Below are positions 1-7,837 of a stretch of DNA of 64,000 nucleotides, piece by piece. Every line of letters begins with the position of its first letter. Position 1 is the first letter of the stretch. The notes beneath the pieces are model-generated. The model made no database searches and was not told the DNA's origin. It saw only the letters and a list, made by a program, of their open reading frames with translations. This DNA is from Cellulosimicrobium funkei (GTDB lineage: Bacteria; Actinomycetota; Actinomycetes; Actinomycetales; Cellulomonadaceae). Position numbers and translations under genes: made by a program. The stretch spans positions 248,001 to 312,000 of the forward strand of contig NZ_SOZH01000007.1 of the NCBI RefSeq assembly GCF_004519295.1, written 5' to 3'.

Positions 1-576
1 GGGGCTCGCGTAAAGGACCTCGCCCTCGGAGTTCAGCCGGATGAGGCCGTCGCCGACGCGCGGCGCGCCGCGACGCGGCCCGGTCGCGGCGTTCGGGAAG
101 GGGAACTCCCCGCGCGAGATCATCGCGATGAGGTCGTCCGCGGCCTCGACGTAGTTGAGCTCGAGGCGGCTGGGCGTGCGCCCGCTCCCGAGGTTGGTCT
201 GCCGCGCGACGACGGCGATCGCCTTCCCGGAGTGCAGCACCGGGATGGCCTCCTCGCGCACGGCGTACGCACCGAACCAGCGCGGCTCGCGCGAGCGCTG
301 CGACCGCACCTCGGTGAGCGCGCGCTCGAGCTGCGGGCGCTGGCCCTCCGGGGCGAACGAGCCGACGATGTCGTCGTAGTGGACGGTCGCGCCCGTCGAC
401 GGCCGGCACTGGGAGACGGCGACGAAGTTGCCGTCGCTCGTGGGCAGCCACAGCACGAGGTCGGCGAACGCGAGGTCGGAGATCACCTGCCAGTCGCCCA
501 CGAGCAGGTGCAACCACTCGTTGTCCGCCGGGCTGAGGTCGGCGTGGCGGGAGATGAGGTCACTCATGGCAGACAC
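1..576 (-). CDS. pdtaS: PdtaS-like sensor histidine kinase, N-terminal part (runs off window)
   Basis: This is the amino-terminal part of a cytosolic two-component sensor kinase; the gene continues beyond base 1, so the kinase core is not visible. The first ~140 residues resemble the GAF-like sensor domain of mycobacterial PdtaS, with the family pattern of an early EWLHLLVGDWQ, then VAVSQCRPSTG and RLELNY. The PAS domain starts at the window edge (GLIRLNSEGEVLYASP). In PdtaS the partner is the antiterminator PdtaR, which is not in this window. I chose GTG at 576 because a TACGCT -10 box ends 7 nt upstream, giving a leaderless mRNA; ATG at 567, in the same frame, is the alternative. Family is clear; the exact orthology is inferred. 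Confidence 0.8.
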   Translation of the reverse strand, partial: MSAMSDLISRHADLSPADNEWLHLLVGDWQVISDLAFADLVLWLPTSDGNFVAVSQCRPSTGATVHYDDIVGSFAPEGQRPQLERALTEVRSQRSREPRWFGAYAVREEAIPVLHSGKAIAVVARQTNLGSGRTPSRLELNYVEAADDLIAMISRGEFPFPNAATGPRRGAPRVGDGLIRLNSEGEVLYASP

Positions 577-583
577 GGACCCC

Positions 584-609
584 AGCGTAGAGGGGCGCGA
601 CCGGTAGAG
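584..609. promoter_or_regulatory. Divergent -10 boxes for pdtaS-like gene and DUF2505 gene
   Basis: TACGCT on the minus strand (589 to 584) lies 7 nt before the GTG at 576. TAGAGT on the plus strand (604-609) would give the DUF2505 gene a leader of about 85 nt. The two hexamers are only 14 bp apart, so the promoters face away from each other. No good -35 is visible for either. Confidence 0.4.
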
Positions 610-701
610 TCCCCTCAGCGCCCGCGTGCGCGGTCGCCCGAACCGTCAGCCGTCCCGTCGGCCGGCCCGTCACGGGCCGGCGCAGGGCCCGAGGAGGTCC
701 C

Positions 702-1202
702 GTGCACCTGAGCGTCGAGCTCCGCTACCCCGCCCCCGTCCACGCCGTCGGGGCGATGCTCGCGGACGAGGAGTTCGTCCGCTGGTGCGCCGCCCGCTCG
801 GGCGGCGAGGGCGCCCACGTCGAGCAGGTGGACGTCACCGGCGGGCCGGACGAGGGGTTCACCGTCACGGTGCGGCGGACGCTGCCCACGGACCAGATCC
901 CGGCGCACGTCCGCTCGTTCGTCGGGGGTCGTCTCGAGATCCGGCAGGCGGAGGCCTGGGAGCCGGAGCGCGACGGCGAGCGGTCGGGCACGGTGTCGCT
1001 CGAGATCACGGGCGCACCGGTGCGCCTCACGGGCACCGTGACGCTCTCCCCGGAGGGGGACGGCACCGTCGAGCGCTACGACGGCGAGGTCAAGGCCAAC
1101 GTGCCGCTCTTCGGCGGGGCGATCGAGCAGGCCGCGGCCGAGGCCGTGCGGACGGCGCTCGCCGCGGAGGAGTCCGCCGGTCTCGCGTGGCTGTCGCGCT
1201 GA
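702..1202 (+). CDS. DUF2505 family protein
   Basis: A 166-residue protein that resembles the actinobacterial DUF2505 family, START/SRPBCC-like folds of unknown ligand. Features seen are the opening hydrophobic strand LSVELRYPAPVHAV, a central VRRTLPTDQIPAHVRSFVG and the ending DGEVKANVPLFGGAIEQAAAEAV, which is the family's C-terminal helix. There is no signal peptide or membrane span, so it should be cytosolic. GTG at 702 is preceded by GAGGAGG at a usual distance, which fixes the start. It is transcribed away from the kinase gene and stands alone. Function is unknown. Confidence 0.8.
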   Translation: MHLSVELRYPAPVHAVGAMLADEEFVRWCAARSGGEGAHVEQVDVTGGPDEGFTVTVRRTLPTDQIPAHVRSFVGGRLEIRQAEAWEPERDGERSGTVSLEITGAPVRLTGTVTLSPEGDGTVERYDGEVKANVPLFGGAIEQAAAEAVRTALAAEESAGLAWLSR

Positions 1203-1385
1203 CCACCGACCGAGCGGCGCCCGGCCGCACCTGACCGGCGACCCGGCGACGCCCGCCCGGCGACCGGTCTCGAACCGGTAACGATTTCCACAGAACCCGA
1301 CCAACTGGTAGGTCACCGCAACGCCCTGACCTGCGGCGATACCCCGGTGGGAGCGCGACCACACCCGCGCCGATCTGACCCAGGC

Positions 1386-1415
1386 TTGACACGGGTTCGG
1401 GCGGGAACGCACGAT
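1386..1415 (+). promoter_or_regulatory. Candidate promoter of the cebEFG operon
   Basis: A consensus -35 TTGACA (1386-1391) is followed after 18 bp by CACGAT (1410-1415). Transcription would begin near 1422, just before two operator palindromes, so a bound repressor would block the polymerase at the start. The perfect -35 is unusual for this window, where most promoters show only a -10. Confidence 0.5.
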
Positions 1416-1425
1416 CAGGCCGTTG

Positions 1426-1443
1426 TGTGGAAGCGCTACCACA
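1426..1443. promoter_or_regulatory. CebR/CelR-type operator 1
   Basis: TGTGGAAGCGCTACCACA is an 18-bp near-palindrome around AGCGCT. The core closely resembles the published CelR/CebR operator TGGGAGCGCTCCCA that controls cellobiose genes in Thermobifida and Streptomyces. It lies immediately downstream of the predicted -10 of cebE. The likely ligand is the LacI-family protein at 6740-7756. Confidence 0.75.
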
Positions 1444-1448
1444 TTGGA

Positions 1449-1466
1449 GGTGGGAGCGCTGCCACG
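1449..1466. promoter_or_regulatory. CebR/CelR-type operator 2
   Basis: A second copy, GTGGGAGCGCTGCCAC (1450-1465), is centred 23 bp after the first. That is roughly two helical turns, so two dimers could sit on about the same face of the DNA. It lies in the short leader of cebE. Confidence 0.75.
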
Positions 1467-1493
1467 ACCCGCCCCACCGACAAGGGAGTCACC

Positions 1494-2828
1494 GTGCTGA
1501 GCAGCACCCGTACGACCCGCCGGCCCCGCAAGGCGATCGCCGCCGTCGCAGGCCTCGCGGCCATCACCCTCACCCTGACCGCGTGCTCGAGCGGCTCCGG
1601 CTCGGACGACGACGCGACGGGCTCCGGCGACGGAGACAAGATCACGCTCACCGTCGCGACGTTCAACGACTTCGGCTACACGGACGAGCTCCTCGCCGCG
1701 TACACCGCGGAGCACCCGAACGTCACCGTCAAGCAGACGAAGGCCGCCAAGTCCGAGGACGCGCGGACCAACCTCACCACGAAGCTCGCCGCCGGCGGCG
1801 AGGGCCTCGCGGACATCGAGGCCATCGAGGTCGACTGGCTCCCGGAGCTCATGCAGTACCCGGACCTCTTCACCGACCTCACCGACTCGTCGCTCGACGG
1901 CCGCTGGGTGGACTGGAAGGTCCAGCAGGCGACGACGACCGACGGCAAGCTCATCGGCTACGGCACCGACATCGGCCCGAGCGCGATCTGCTACCGCCAG
2001 GACCTCTTCGAGGCCGCGGGCCTCCCGAGCGACCCGGCCGGCGTGGCGGAGCTCCTCGGTGGCGAGGACGCCACGTGGGACGACTACTTCGCCGCGGGCA
2101 AGACCTTCGTCGCCGCGAGCGACGCGGCCTGGTACGACTCCGCGATGTCCATCTCGCAGGCGATGGTCAACCAGATCGACAACGCCTACGAGGAGTCCGA
2201 CGGCACGCCCAAGGACCTCGCGTCCAACCAGCCGATCATCGACATCTACGACACGGTGCTCGAGCAGTCGACGACGAACGAGCTCTCCGCCGGCCTCGAG
2301 CAGTGGTCGGGCGACTGGGACGCCGCGTTCCAGAACGACGGCTTCGCGACGATGATCTGCCCCGCGTGGATGACCGGCCCGGTCGAGGAGCGCTCGGGCG
2401 GCGTCACCGGCTGGAACGTCGCGGACGTCTTCCCCGGCGGCGGCCTCAACTGGGGCGGCTCGTTCCTCACGGTGCCGGCCTCCGGCCCGAACGCCGAGGC
2501 GGCCAAGGAGCTCGCCGCGTGGCTGACCGACCCGGCGCAGCAGACGACGGCCTTCGAGAACGCGGGCACGTTCCCGTCGCAGCTCGAGGCGCAGGAGTCC
2601 GACGCCGTGCAGTCCTTCACGAACGACTTCTTCAACGACGCCCCGGTCGGCACGATCTTCGTCAACCGCGCGCTCGCGATCGACAGCGCGCCGTTCAAGG
2701 GCGCGAACTACTTCTCGATCCACACGACCGTCCAGGACGGCATCAAGCGCGTGGACGTCGAGAAGACGGACGACGCCGCCTCCTCGTGGCAGAAGACGCT
2801 CCAGTCCTTCCAGGACCTGGGCCTGTGA
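1494..2828 (+). CDS. cebE: Sugar (cello-oligosaccharide) ABC transporter binding lipoprotein
   Basis: A 444-residue extracellular solute-binding protein (SBP family 1). It has a twin-arginine-rich n-region, a hydrophobic stretch and a lipobox LTAC with the lipidated Cys at residue 31, followed by a Ser/Asp-rich linker, so it is a membrane-anchored lipoprotein. The mature part begins with TLTVATFNDFGYTDELL, typical of the CebE group. It is the first gene of a run with two permeases and a GH1 beta-glucosidase, under two CebR-type operators, which supports cellobiose or cellotriose as ligand. GTG at 1494 follows AAGGGAG; the upstream in-frame starts would place the operators inside the coding region and are unlikely. 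No ATPase is encoded here, so a shared MsiK-type ATPase elsewhere is expected. Confidence 0.85.
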   Translation: MLSSTRTTRRPRKAIAAVAGLAAITLTLTACSSGSGSDDDATGSGDGDKITLTVATFNDFGYTDELLAAYTAEHPNVTVKQTKAAKSEDARTNLTTKLAAGGEGLADIEAIEVDWLPELMQYPDLFTDLTDSSLDGRWVDWKVQQATTTDGKLIGYGTDIGPSAICYRQDLFEAAGLPSDPAGVAELLGGEDATWDDYFAAGKTFVAASDAAWYDSAMSISQAMVNQIDNAYEESDGTPKDLASNQPIIDIYDTVLEQSTTNELSAGLEQWSGDWDAAFQNDGFATMICPAWMTGPVEERSGGVTGWNVADVFPGGGLNWGGSFLTVPASGPNAEAAKELAAWLTDPAQQTTAFENAGTFPSQLEAQESDAVQSFTNDFFNDAPVGTIFVNRALAIDSAPFKGANYFSIHTTVQDGIKRVDVEKTDDAASSWQKTLQSFQDLGL

Positions 2829-2834
2829 CCTGAC

Positions 2835-2871
2835 GGGGCCGGGGGCGGCACGACCTGCCGCCCCCGGCCCC
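2835..2871 (+). terminator. Intercistronic hairpin after cebE
   Basis: Two 15-nt arms (2835-2849 and 2857-2871, starting GGGGCCGGGGGCGGC) pair perfectly around a 7-nt loop. There is no T tract. Sitting just after the binding-protein stop, it probably causes partial termination or stabilises the upstream mRNA so that the binding protein is made in excess over the permeases. Confidence 0.6.
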
Positions 2872-2944
2872 GCGCGCGTCCGCCCGCGGACGACGCCCCG
2901 CACCCGCAGCCACCCAGCGCCACCGAGCAGCCCAGGAATCCCAC

Positions 2945-4069
2945 ATGGCCGTCCTCACGCCCACCCAGCCCTCGCCGGGGCTCAGCGGGCCGCCGCCGCG
3001 CACGCCGCGCCGCGTCGGCTTCTCCCAGCGCCTCAGCCGCTGGGACGTCAAGGTCTCGCCCTACCTCTACATCTCGCCCTTCTTCATCCTGTTCGCGATC
3101 ACGGGGCTCTTCCCGCTCGTGTACACCGCCGTGGTGTCGGTCTACGACTGGAACCTGCTCGGCGGCCAGGGCGACTTCGTCGGTCTCCAGAACTACACGG
3201 ACGTCCTCGCGCAGCCGACGTTCTGGAAGTCCCTGCGCAACACCGTCTCGATCTTCGTGCTCTCGTCCGTGCCGCAGGTCGTCGCCGCGATCGCGATCGC
3301 GGCCCTGCTCGACCAGAACCTGCGCGCCGCGACGTTCTGGCGCATGGGCGTCCTGCTGCCGTACGTCGTCGCGCCCGTCGCGGTCTCGATGATCTTCGGC
3401 CGCCTGTTCGCCGACCAGTACGGGCTCATCAACGAGCTGCTCGGCCTCGTCGGCGTCGACCCGATCCGCTGGCACGCCGACGCCCTCGCGAGCCACGTCG
3501 CCATCGCGTCGATGGTGAACTTCCGCTGGACCGGCTACAACGCGCTGATCTTCCTCGCCGCGATGCAGGCCGTGCCGCGCGAGCTCTACGAGGCCGCGAT
3601 CATCGACGGCGCCGGGCGCGTGCGCCAGTTCTTCTCCGTGACCGTCCCCCAGATCCGCGCCACGATCATCTTCGTCGTCATCACGTCGACGATCGGCGGC
3701 CTGCAGATCTTCGACGAGCCGCGCATGTTCGACGCGCAGGGTCTCGGCGGCGCCGACCGGCAGTGGATGACGACCGTGCTCTACCTCTACGACGTCGCGT
3801 GGGGCAACCAGAAGAACTTCGGCCGAGCGGCCGCCGTCGCGTGGCTGCTGTTCCTGCTCATCATCCTCGTGGGCATCGTCAACTTCCTCGTCACCCGGCG
3901 GATCGCCACGTCGAACGCGCAGCCGCGCCCGCCACGCTGGGTGCGTCGCCGCCAGGAGGCGCGCAAGCGCCTGCGCGCCGAGGACGCCATGTCCGCGCAG
4001 CGTTCCGCCGCGGGGACCGAGGCGTCCGTCCCGACCGCCGCCAGCCCGACCGACCGGAGGAAGCGATGA
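2945..4069 (+). CDS. cebF: Sugar ABC transporter permease, MalF/CebF type
   Basis: A 374-residue inner-membrane permease of the binding-protein-dependent sugar transport family. Six to seven hydrophobic segments lie between residues 37 and 325, beginning YLYISPFFILFAITGLFPLVY. The cytoplasmic EAA loop is clear at about residues 213-235 (ELYEAAIIDGAGRVRQFF) and would contact the ATPase. Sequence style (SVYDWNLLGGQ, FWRMGVLLPYVVAPVAV) matches CebF. The long charged C-terminal tail after residue 330 is not conserved in the family. ATG at 2945; its stop overlaps the start of the next permease (ATGA), so the two subunits are translationally coupled. It should pair with cebG to form the cellobiose channel. 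Confidence 0.85.
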   Translation: MAVLTPTQPSPGLSGPPPRTPRRVGFSQRLSRWDVKVSPYLYISPFFILFAITGLFPLVYTAVVSVYDWNLLGGQGDFVGLQNYTDVLAQPTFWKSLRNTVSIFVLSSVPQVVAAIAIAALLDQNLRAATFWRMGVLLPYVVAPVAVSMIFGRLFADQYGLINELLGLVGVDPIRWHADALASHVAIASMVNFRWTGYNALIFLAAMQAVPRELYEAAIIDGAGRVRQFFSVTVPQIRATIIFVVITSTIGGLQIFDEPRMFDAQGLGGADRQWMTTVLYLYDVAWGNQKNFGRAAAVAWLLFLLIILVGIVNFLVTRRIATSNAQPRPPRWVRRRQEARKRLRAEDAMSAQRSAAGTEASVPTAASPTDRRKR

Positions 4070-4986
4070 GCTCCGTCCCCGTCATCGCCCAGACCGCCGG
4101 CCCGGGCGCGGCCCGCGCCGCGTCCCGCCGCCGGAGCGCCGGGAAGAACGTCGGCGGCACGCAGCGCCGCCCGCGCTGGGTCACGTACACCATCCTCGGG
4201 ATCGTCCTGCTGATCTCGGTGTTCCCGCTGTACTTCACCCTGATCCTCGGCTCCTCGACGCCCGAGGAGATCTCGCGCAGCGCGCTGCCCCAGCTCCTGC
4301 CCGACGCGAGCCTGTTCGACCGGTTCGCCGACGTCATGAGCTCGGACGCGATCAACTTCTGGAAGGCCGCCTGGAACTCGGTGGTCGTCGCTGTCCTCAC
4401 GTCCCTCTCGGTCGTGCTGTTCTCGACGCTCGCCGGCTTCTCGTTCTCGAAGCTCCGGTTCCGCGGCCGCGGCCCGCTGCTCGTGTTCGTCATCGCGACG
4501 ATGGCGGTGCCCACGCAGCTCGGCGTCATCCCGATGTACATCCTCATGTCGGACCTCGGGTGGATCGGCAAGCTCCAGGCCGTCATCGTGCCCGCGCTCG
4601 TCACGGCGTTCGGCGTCTTCTGGATGACGCAGTACCTCGGCGAGGCGCTCCCGTACGAGCTCATCGAGGCGGCCCGGGTCGACGGCGCGTCCATGATCCG
4701 CACGTTCTGGTCCATCGCGCTGCCGGCGGCCCGCCCGGCCGCCGCGATGCTGGGCCTGTTCACGTTCGTGCAGCAGTGGACGAACTTCTTCTGGCCGTCC
4801 ATCGTGCTCAACCAGAACAACCCGACGCTGCCGCTCGTGGTGCGGTCCCTGCAGTCGAACTTCTTCGTCGACTACTCGCTCGTCATGGCCGGGATCTTCC
4901 TCGTCACGCTGCCGCTCATCGTCATCTTCATCTTCACCGGCCGCCAGCTCGTGGCGGGCATCATGCAGGGCGCCGTCAAGGGCTGA
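4066..4986 (+). CDS. cebG: Sugar ABC transporter permease, MalG/CebG type
   Basis: A 306-residue permease, the second channel subunit. Six membrane segments lie between residue 40 and the C-terminus, and the EAA loop is at about residues 198-220 (ELIEAARVDGASMIRTFWS). The C-terminal GRQLVAGIMQGAVKG is the usual MalG-group ending. The start ATG overlaps the stop of cebF by 4 nt, which fixes it and implies coupled synthesis. It closes the transporter part of the operon; the beta-glucosidase follows after 135 bp containing a hairpin. Confidence 0.85.
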   Translation: MSSVPVIAQTAGPGAARAASRRRSAGKNVGGTQRRPRWVTYTILGIVLLISVFPLYFTLILGSSTPEEISRSALPQLLPDASLFDRFADVMSSDAINFWKAAWNSVVVAVLTSLSVVLFSTLAGFSFSKLRFRGRGPLLVFVIATMAVPTQLGVIPMYILMSDLGWIGKLQAVIVPALVTAFGVFWMTQYLGEALPYELIEAARVDGASMIRTFWSIALPAARPAAAMLGLFTFVQQWTNFFWPSIVLNQNNPTLPLVVRSLQSNFFVDYSLVMAGIFLVTLPLIVIFIFTGRQLVAGIMQGAVKG

Positions 4987-5058
4987 CGCCCGACGCCCCG
5001 CGCCGCACGACCCGCCCACCACCCGGTGGGCGCGGTCCGTGCTGCGCGCCGACCGTCG

Positions 5059-5087
5059 CGCGGGCGGGCCCGACCGGCCCGCCCGCG
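5059..5087 (+). terminator. Hairpin between cebG and the beta-glucosidase gene
   Basis: Arms at 5059-5070 and 5076-5087 (core GCGGGCGGGCC) pair around a 5-nt loop. It may be an intrinsic terminator or a processing site that sets the ratio of transporter to enzyme. No T run follows. Confidence 0.5.
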
Positions 5088-5121
5088 TGCCATCCCGCGA
5101 CTTCTCGAAGGACAATCGACC

Positions 5122-6672
5122 ATGACCAGCTTCGTCCCGTCCGCGCCCCTCCCCCCGAACCCGGCGACCGCGACCGGACGCGTCGAGATGCCCCCCGGCT
5201 TCCTCTGGGGCGCCGCGACGGCCGCGTTCCAGATCGAGGGCGCGGGGCACACCGACGGACGCACGGACTCCGTGTGGGACGCGTTCGCCCGCGTGCCGGG
5301 CGCCGTCGTGAACGGTGACGACGGCATGGTCGCGTGCGACCACTACCACCGGTACCGCGAGGACGTCGCGCTCCTGCGCGACCTCAACCTGGGGACGTAC
5401 CGGTTCTCGACGTCGTGGGCCCGCGTGCGCCCCGACGGCGGCGCGGTGAACCCCGCCGGGCTCGCGTTCTACGACCGCCTCGTCGACGAGCTGCTCGCCG
5501 CGGACGTCCTGCCGTGGCTCACGCTGTACCACTGGGACCTCCCGCAGGCGCTCGAGGACAAGGGCGGCTGGACGTCGCGCGACACGGCGTACCTCTTCGC
5601 CGAGTACGCGGTGACGATGCACGAGGCGCTGGGCGACCGCGTCGGCGTGTGGACGACGCTCAACGAGCCGTGGTGCTCCGCGTTCCTCGGCTACACCGCG
5701 GGCGTGCACGCGCCCGGCCGGCAGTCGCGCGAGGACGGCCTCGCGGCCGCGCACCACCTGCTGCTCGGGCACGGCCTCGCGGTCCAGGCGCTGCGCGAGC
5801 GCGCGCCGGAGGCGAACCTCGGGCTCACGCTGAACTTCACGGTGTCCGACCCGGTCGACCCCCAGGACCCGGCCGACGTCGACGCCGCGCGCCGGATCGA
5901 CGGCCAGTTCAACCGGATCTTCCTCGACCCCGTCTTCCACGGCGAGTACCCGGCCGACGTCCTCGAGGACGTCGCGCCCTACGGTCTGCTCGACCACGTC
6001 AAGGACGGGGACCTCGAGATCATCTCGACCCCGATCGACACGCTCGGGGTCAACTACTACAACGGCGGGGCGGTCTCGGCCCGCCCGCAGACGACGGCGC
6101 CCGGCACCGGGAGCGACGGCGGCGGGGGCACCCGCCCCGAGGGCGTCCGCGACGAGGAGGCCGACGCCGCGCCGGTGCGCCCGACGTCGTCCCCCTACCC
6201 CGCCGCGGACGGCGTGCACGCCCACTCGCGCGGCCTGCCGCGCACGGACATGGGCTGGGAGGTCCAGCCCGAGGGGCTGACGCGCCTCCTCACGCGCCTG
6301 CAGCGCGACTTCACCGGCCCGCGCGGCGTCGCGATGTACATCACCGAGAACGGCGCCGCCTACCCGGACCAGGTGGGCCCGGACGGCTCGGTCGACGACC
6401 AGGACCGGCTCGAGTTCCTCGACGCGCACCTGCGCGCGACGCGCGACGCGATCGACGCGGGGGCGGACGTGCGCGGCTACTTCGCGTGGTCCCTCATGGA
6501 CAACTTCGAGTGGGCGCTCGGCTACACGAAGCGCTTCGGCATCGTCCGCGTCGACTACGAGACGCAGGAGCGCACCGTCAAGGCGAGCGGCGCCTGGTAC
6601 GCCCAGGTCGCACGCGACAACGCGATCCCAGCGCGCGAGACGCCGGCCGCGGACGCCGCCCCGGCCGAGTGA
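5122..6672 (+). CDS. GH1 beta-glucosidase
   Basis: A 516-residue glycoside hydrolase family 1 enzyme with no signal peptide, so it hydrolyses imported cellobiose in the cytoplasm. The catalytic acid/base is Glu182 in LNEPW and the nucleophile is Glu409 in ITENGAAY; the family signatures GFLWGAATAAFQIEGA and LYHWDLPQALEDKGGW are intact. Residues ~320-365 form a Gly/Asp/Pro-rich insertion not usual in GH1, probably a surface loop. ATG at 5122 has a weak GAAGGA upstream. Position behind cebEFG and before a CebR-like regulator makes it the counterpart of Streptomyces bglC, and its product glucose feeds glycolysis. Specificity for cellobiose rather than other beta-glucosides is inferred from context. 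Confidence 0.92.
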   Translation: MTSFVPSAPLPPNPATATGRVEMPPGFLWGAATAAFQIEGAGHTDGRTDSVWDAFARVPGAVVNGDDGMVACDHYHRYREDVALLRDLNLGTYRFSTSWARVRPDGGAVNPAGLAFYDRLVDELLAADVLPWLTLYHWDLPQALEDKGGWTSRDTAYLFAEYAVTMHEALGDRVGVWTTLNEPWCSAFLGYTAGVHAPGRQSREDGLAAAHHLLLGHGLAVQALRERAPEANLGLTLNFTVSDPVDPQDPADVDAARRIDGQFNRIFLDPVFHGEYPADVLEDVAPYGLLDHVKDGDLEIISTPIDTLGVNYYNGGAVSARPQTTAPGTGSDGGGGTRPEGVRDEEADAAPVRPTSSPYPAADGVHAHSRGLPRTDMGWEVQPEGLTRLLTRLQRDFTGPRGVAMYITENGAAYPDQVGPDGSVDDQDRLEFLDAHLRATRDAIDAGADVRGYFAWSLMDNFEWALGYTKRFGIVRVDYETQERTVKASGAWYAQVARDNAIPARETPAADAAPAE

Positions 6673-6727
6673 GGACGACGGTGAGGACACGGTGAGCGGG
6701 GCGGTGCGGACCGGGGAGCGCGCGCGC

Positions 6728-6733
6728 CATACT
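6728..6733 (+). promoter_or_regulatory. -10 box of the CebR-like gene
   Basis: CATACT ends 6 nt before the ATG at 6740, so the transcript would start at the A of the start codon. The repressor would thus have its own leaderless mRNA in addition to readthrough from the operon. Confidence 0.5.
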
Positions 6734-6739
6734 GTCCCG

Positions 6740-7756
6740 ATGAACAGCCTGCGCTCCGCGCCGACCCTGGACGAGGTGGCCCAGACGGCGGGTGTCTCGC
6801 GCTCGACGGCGTCGCGCGCCATCAACGGCGGCCTGCGGGTGTCGCCCGAGGCGCAGGCGGCGGTCGACGCCGCCGTCGCGCAGCTCGGCTACACGCCCAA
6901 CCGCGCCGCCCGCTCGCTCGTGACGCGCCGCACGGACTCGATCGCCCTCGTGGTCCCCGAGCCCGACGAGCGCATCCTCACCGACCCGTTCCTCGCGGGC
7001 ACGATGCGCGGCGTGAGCGCCGCGCTCGGCGGCACGGACCTGCAGCTCGTGCTGCTGTTCGCGCGTCCCGACGAGCAGCCGGGCCGCATCGTGCGGTACC
7101 TCAGCAGCGGCCACGTCGACGGCGCGATCGTCGCGTCGCACCACCGCGACGACGACCTCGAGGAGGCGCTCCTCGCGGCGCGCCTGCCCGCCGTGTTCGT
7201 GGGGCGGCCGTTCCACCCGACGCCGGACCTCCTGTACGTCGACGTGGACAACGTCGAGGGCGGCCGCCTCGCGGCGCGGCGTCTCGTCGAGGCGGGCCGG
7301 CGCCGTATCGCGACGATCGCCGGCCCGCAGGACATGACGGCGGGCGTGGACCGGCTCACGGGGTTCCGCGAGGTGCTGCGCGACGCCGGCCTGCCGGACG
7401 ACGCCGTCGAGATCGGCGACTTCGCCGTCGCGGGCGGCGCGGCGGCCATGGAACGCCTCCTCGCCGCGCACCCCGACCTCGACGGCCTGTTCGTCGCGTC
7501 CGACCTCATGGCCGAGGGCGCGCTGCGCGTGCTCGCGGCCCACGGCCGCGACGTGCCGCGCGACGTGTCCGTCGTCGGCTTCGACAACCTCGCCACCGCC
7601 GCCACGACGTCGCCCCCGCTCACCACGGTCCAGAACCCCATGGTCGAGATGGTGCGCGGCGCGACCGACCTCCTGCTCGACCTCGTGGGCGGCCGCGGCG
7701 ACGAGATCGCGTCGCAGGTCCTCGCGCCGGAGCTCGTCGAGCGCGACTCCGTCTGA
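6740..7756 (+). CDS. cebR: LacI-family repressor, CebR-like
   Basis: A 338-residue LacI/GalR regulator. The N-terminal helix-turn-helix (LDEVAQTAGVSRSTASRAING, residues ~8-29) is followed by the hinge helix NRAARSLVTRR and a periplasmic-binding-protein-like effector domain from ~residue 62 (SIALVVPEPDERILTDPFLAG). It follows the cellobiose operon, and two sites matching the CebR/CelR operator precede cebE, so it very likely represses that operon until cellobiose or a related oligosaccharide binds. ATG at 6740 was chosen because it starts the standard HTH after eight residues and has a -10 box 6 nt upstream. An in-frame GTG at 6692 would add a 16-residue Arg-rich leader not seen in the family. 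Confidence 0.85.
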   Translation: MNSLRSAPTLDEVAQTAGVSRSTASRAINGGLRVSPEAQAAVDAAVAQLGYTPNRAARSLVTRRTDSIALVVPEPDERILTDPFLAGTMRGVSAALGGTDLQLVLLFARPDEQPGRIVRYLSSGHVDGAIVASHHRDDDLEEALLAARLPAVFVGRPFHPTPDLLYVDVDNVEGGRLAARRLVEAGRRRIATIAGPQDMTAGVDRLTGFREVLRDAGLPDDAVEIGDFAVAGGAAAMERLLAAHPDLDGLFVASDLMAEGALRVLAAHGRDVPRDVSVVGFDNLATAATTSPPLTTVQNPMVEMVRGATDLLLDLVGGRGDEIASQVLAPELVERDSV

Positions 7757-7837
7757 CCCCCGCGCCGCCCGCGGCGCCGCGCGGCACCCGAGGCGTGGGG
7801 GCGAGACGCTGTGGGCGGTCGCTCGTAGCCTGGCGTC

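Noticed and set aside
615-2903. A 762-codon minus-strand frame over the DUF2505 and cebE genes
   Set aside because: Low-complexity Arg/Gly/Val product; shadow of the real coding strand.
3787-6825. A 1,012-codon open frame on the minus strand across the cebF-cebR genes
   Set aside because: Very Arg/Ala/Val-rich translation without domains; it is opposite genes with clear families and results from high GC at codon position 3.
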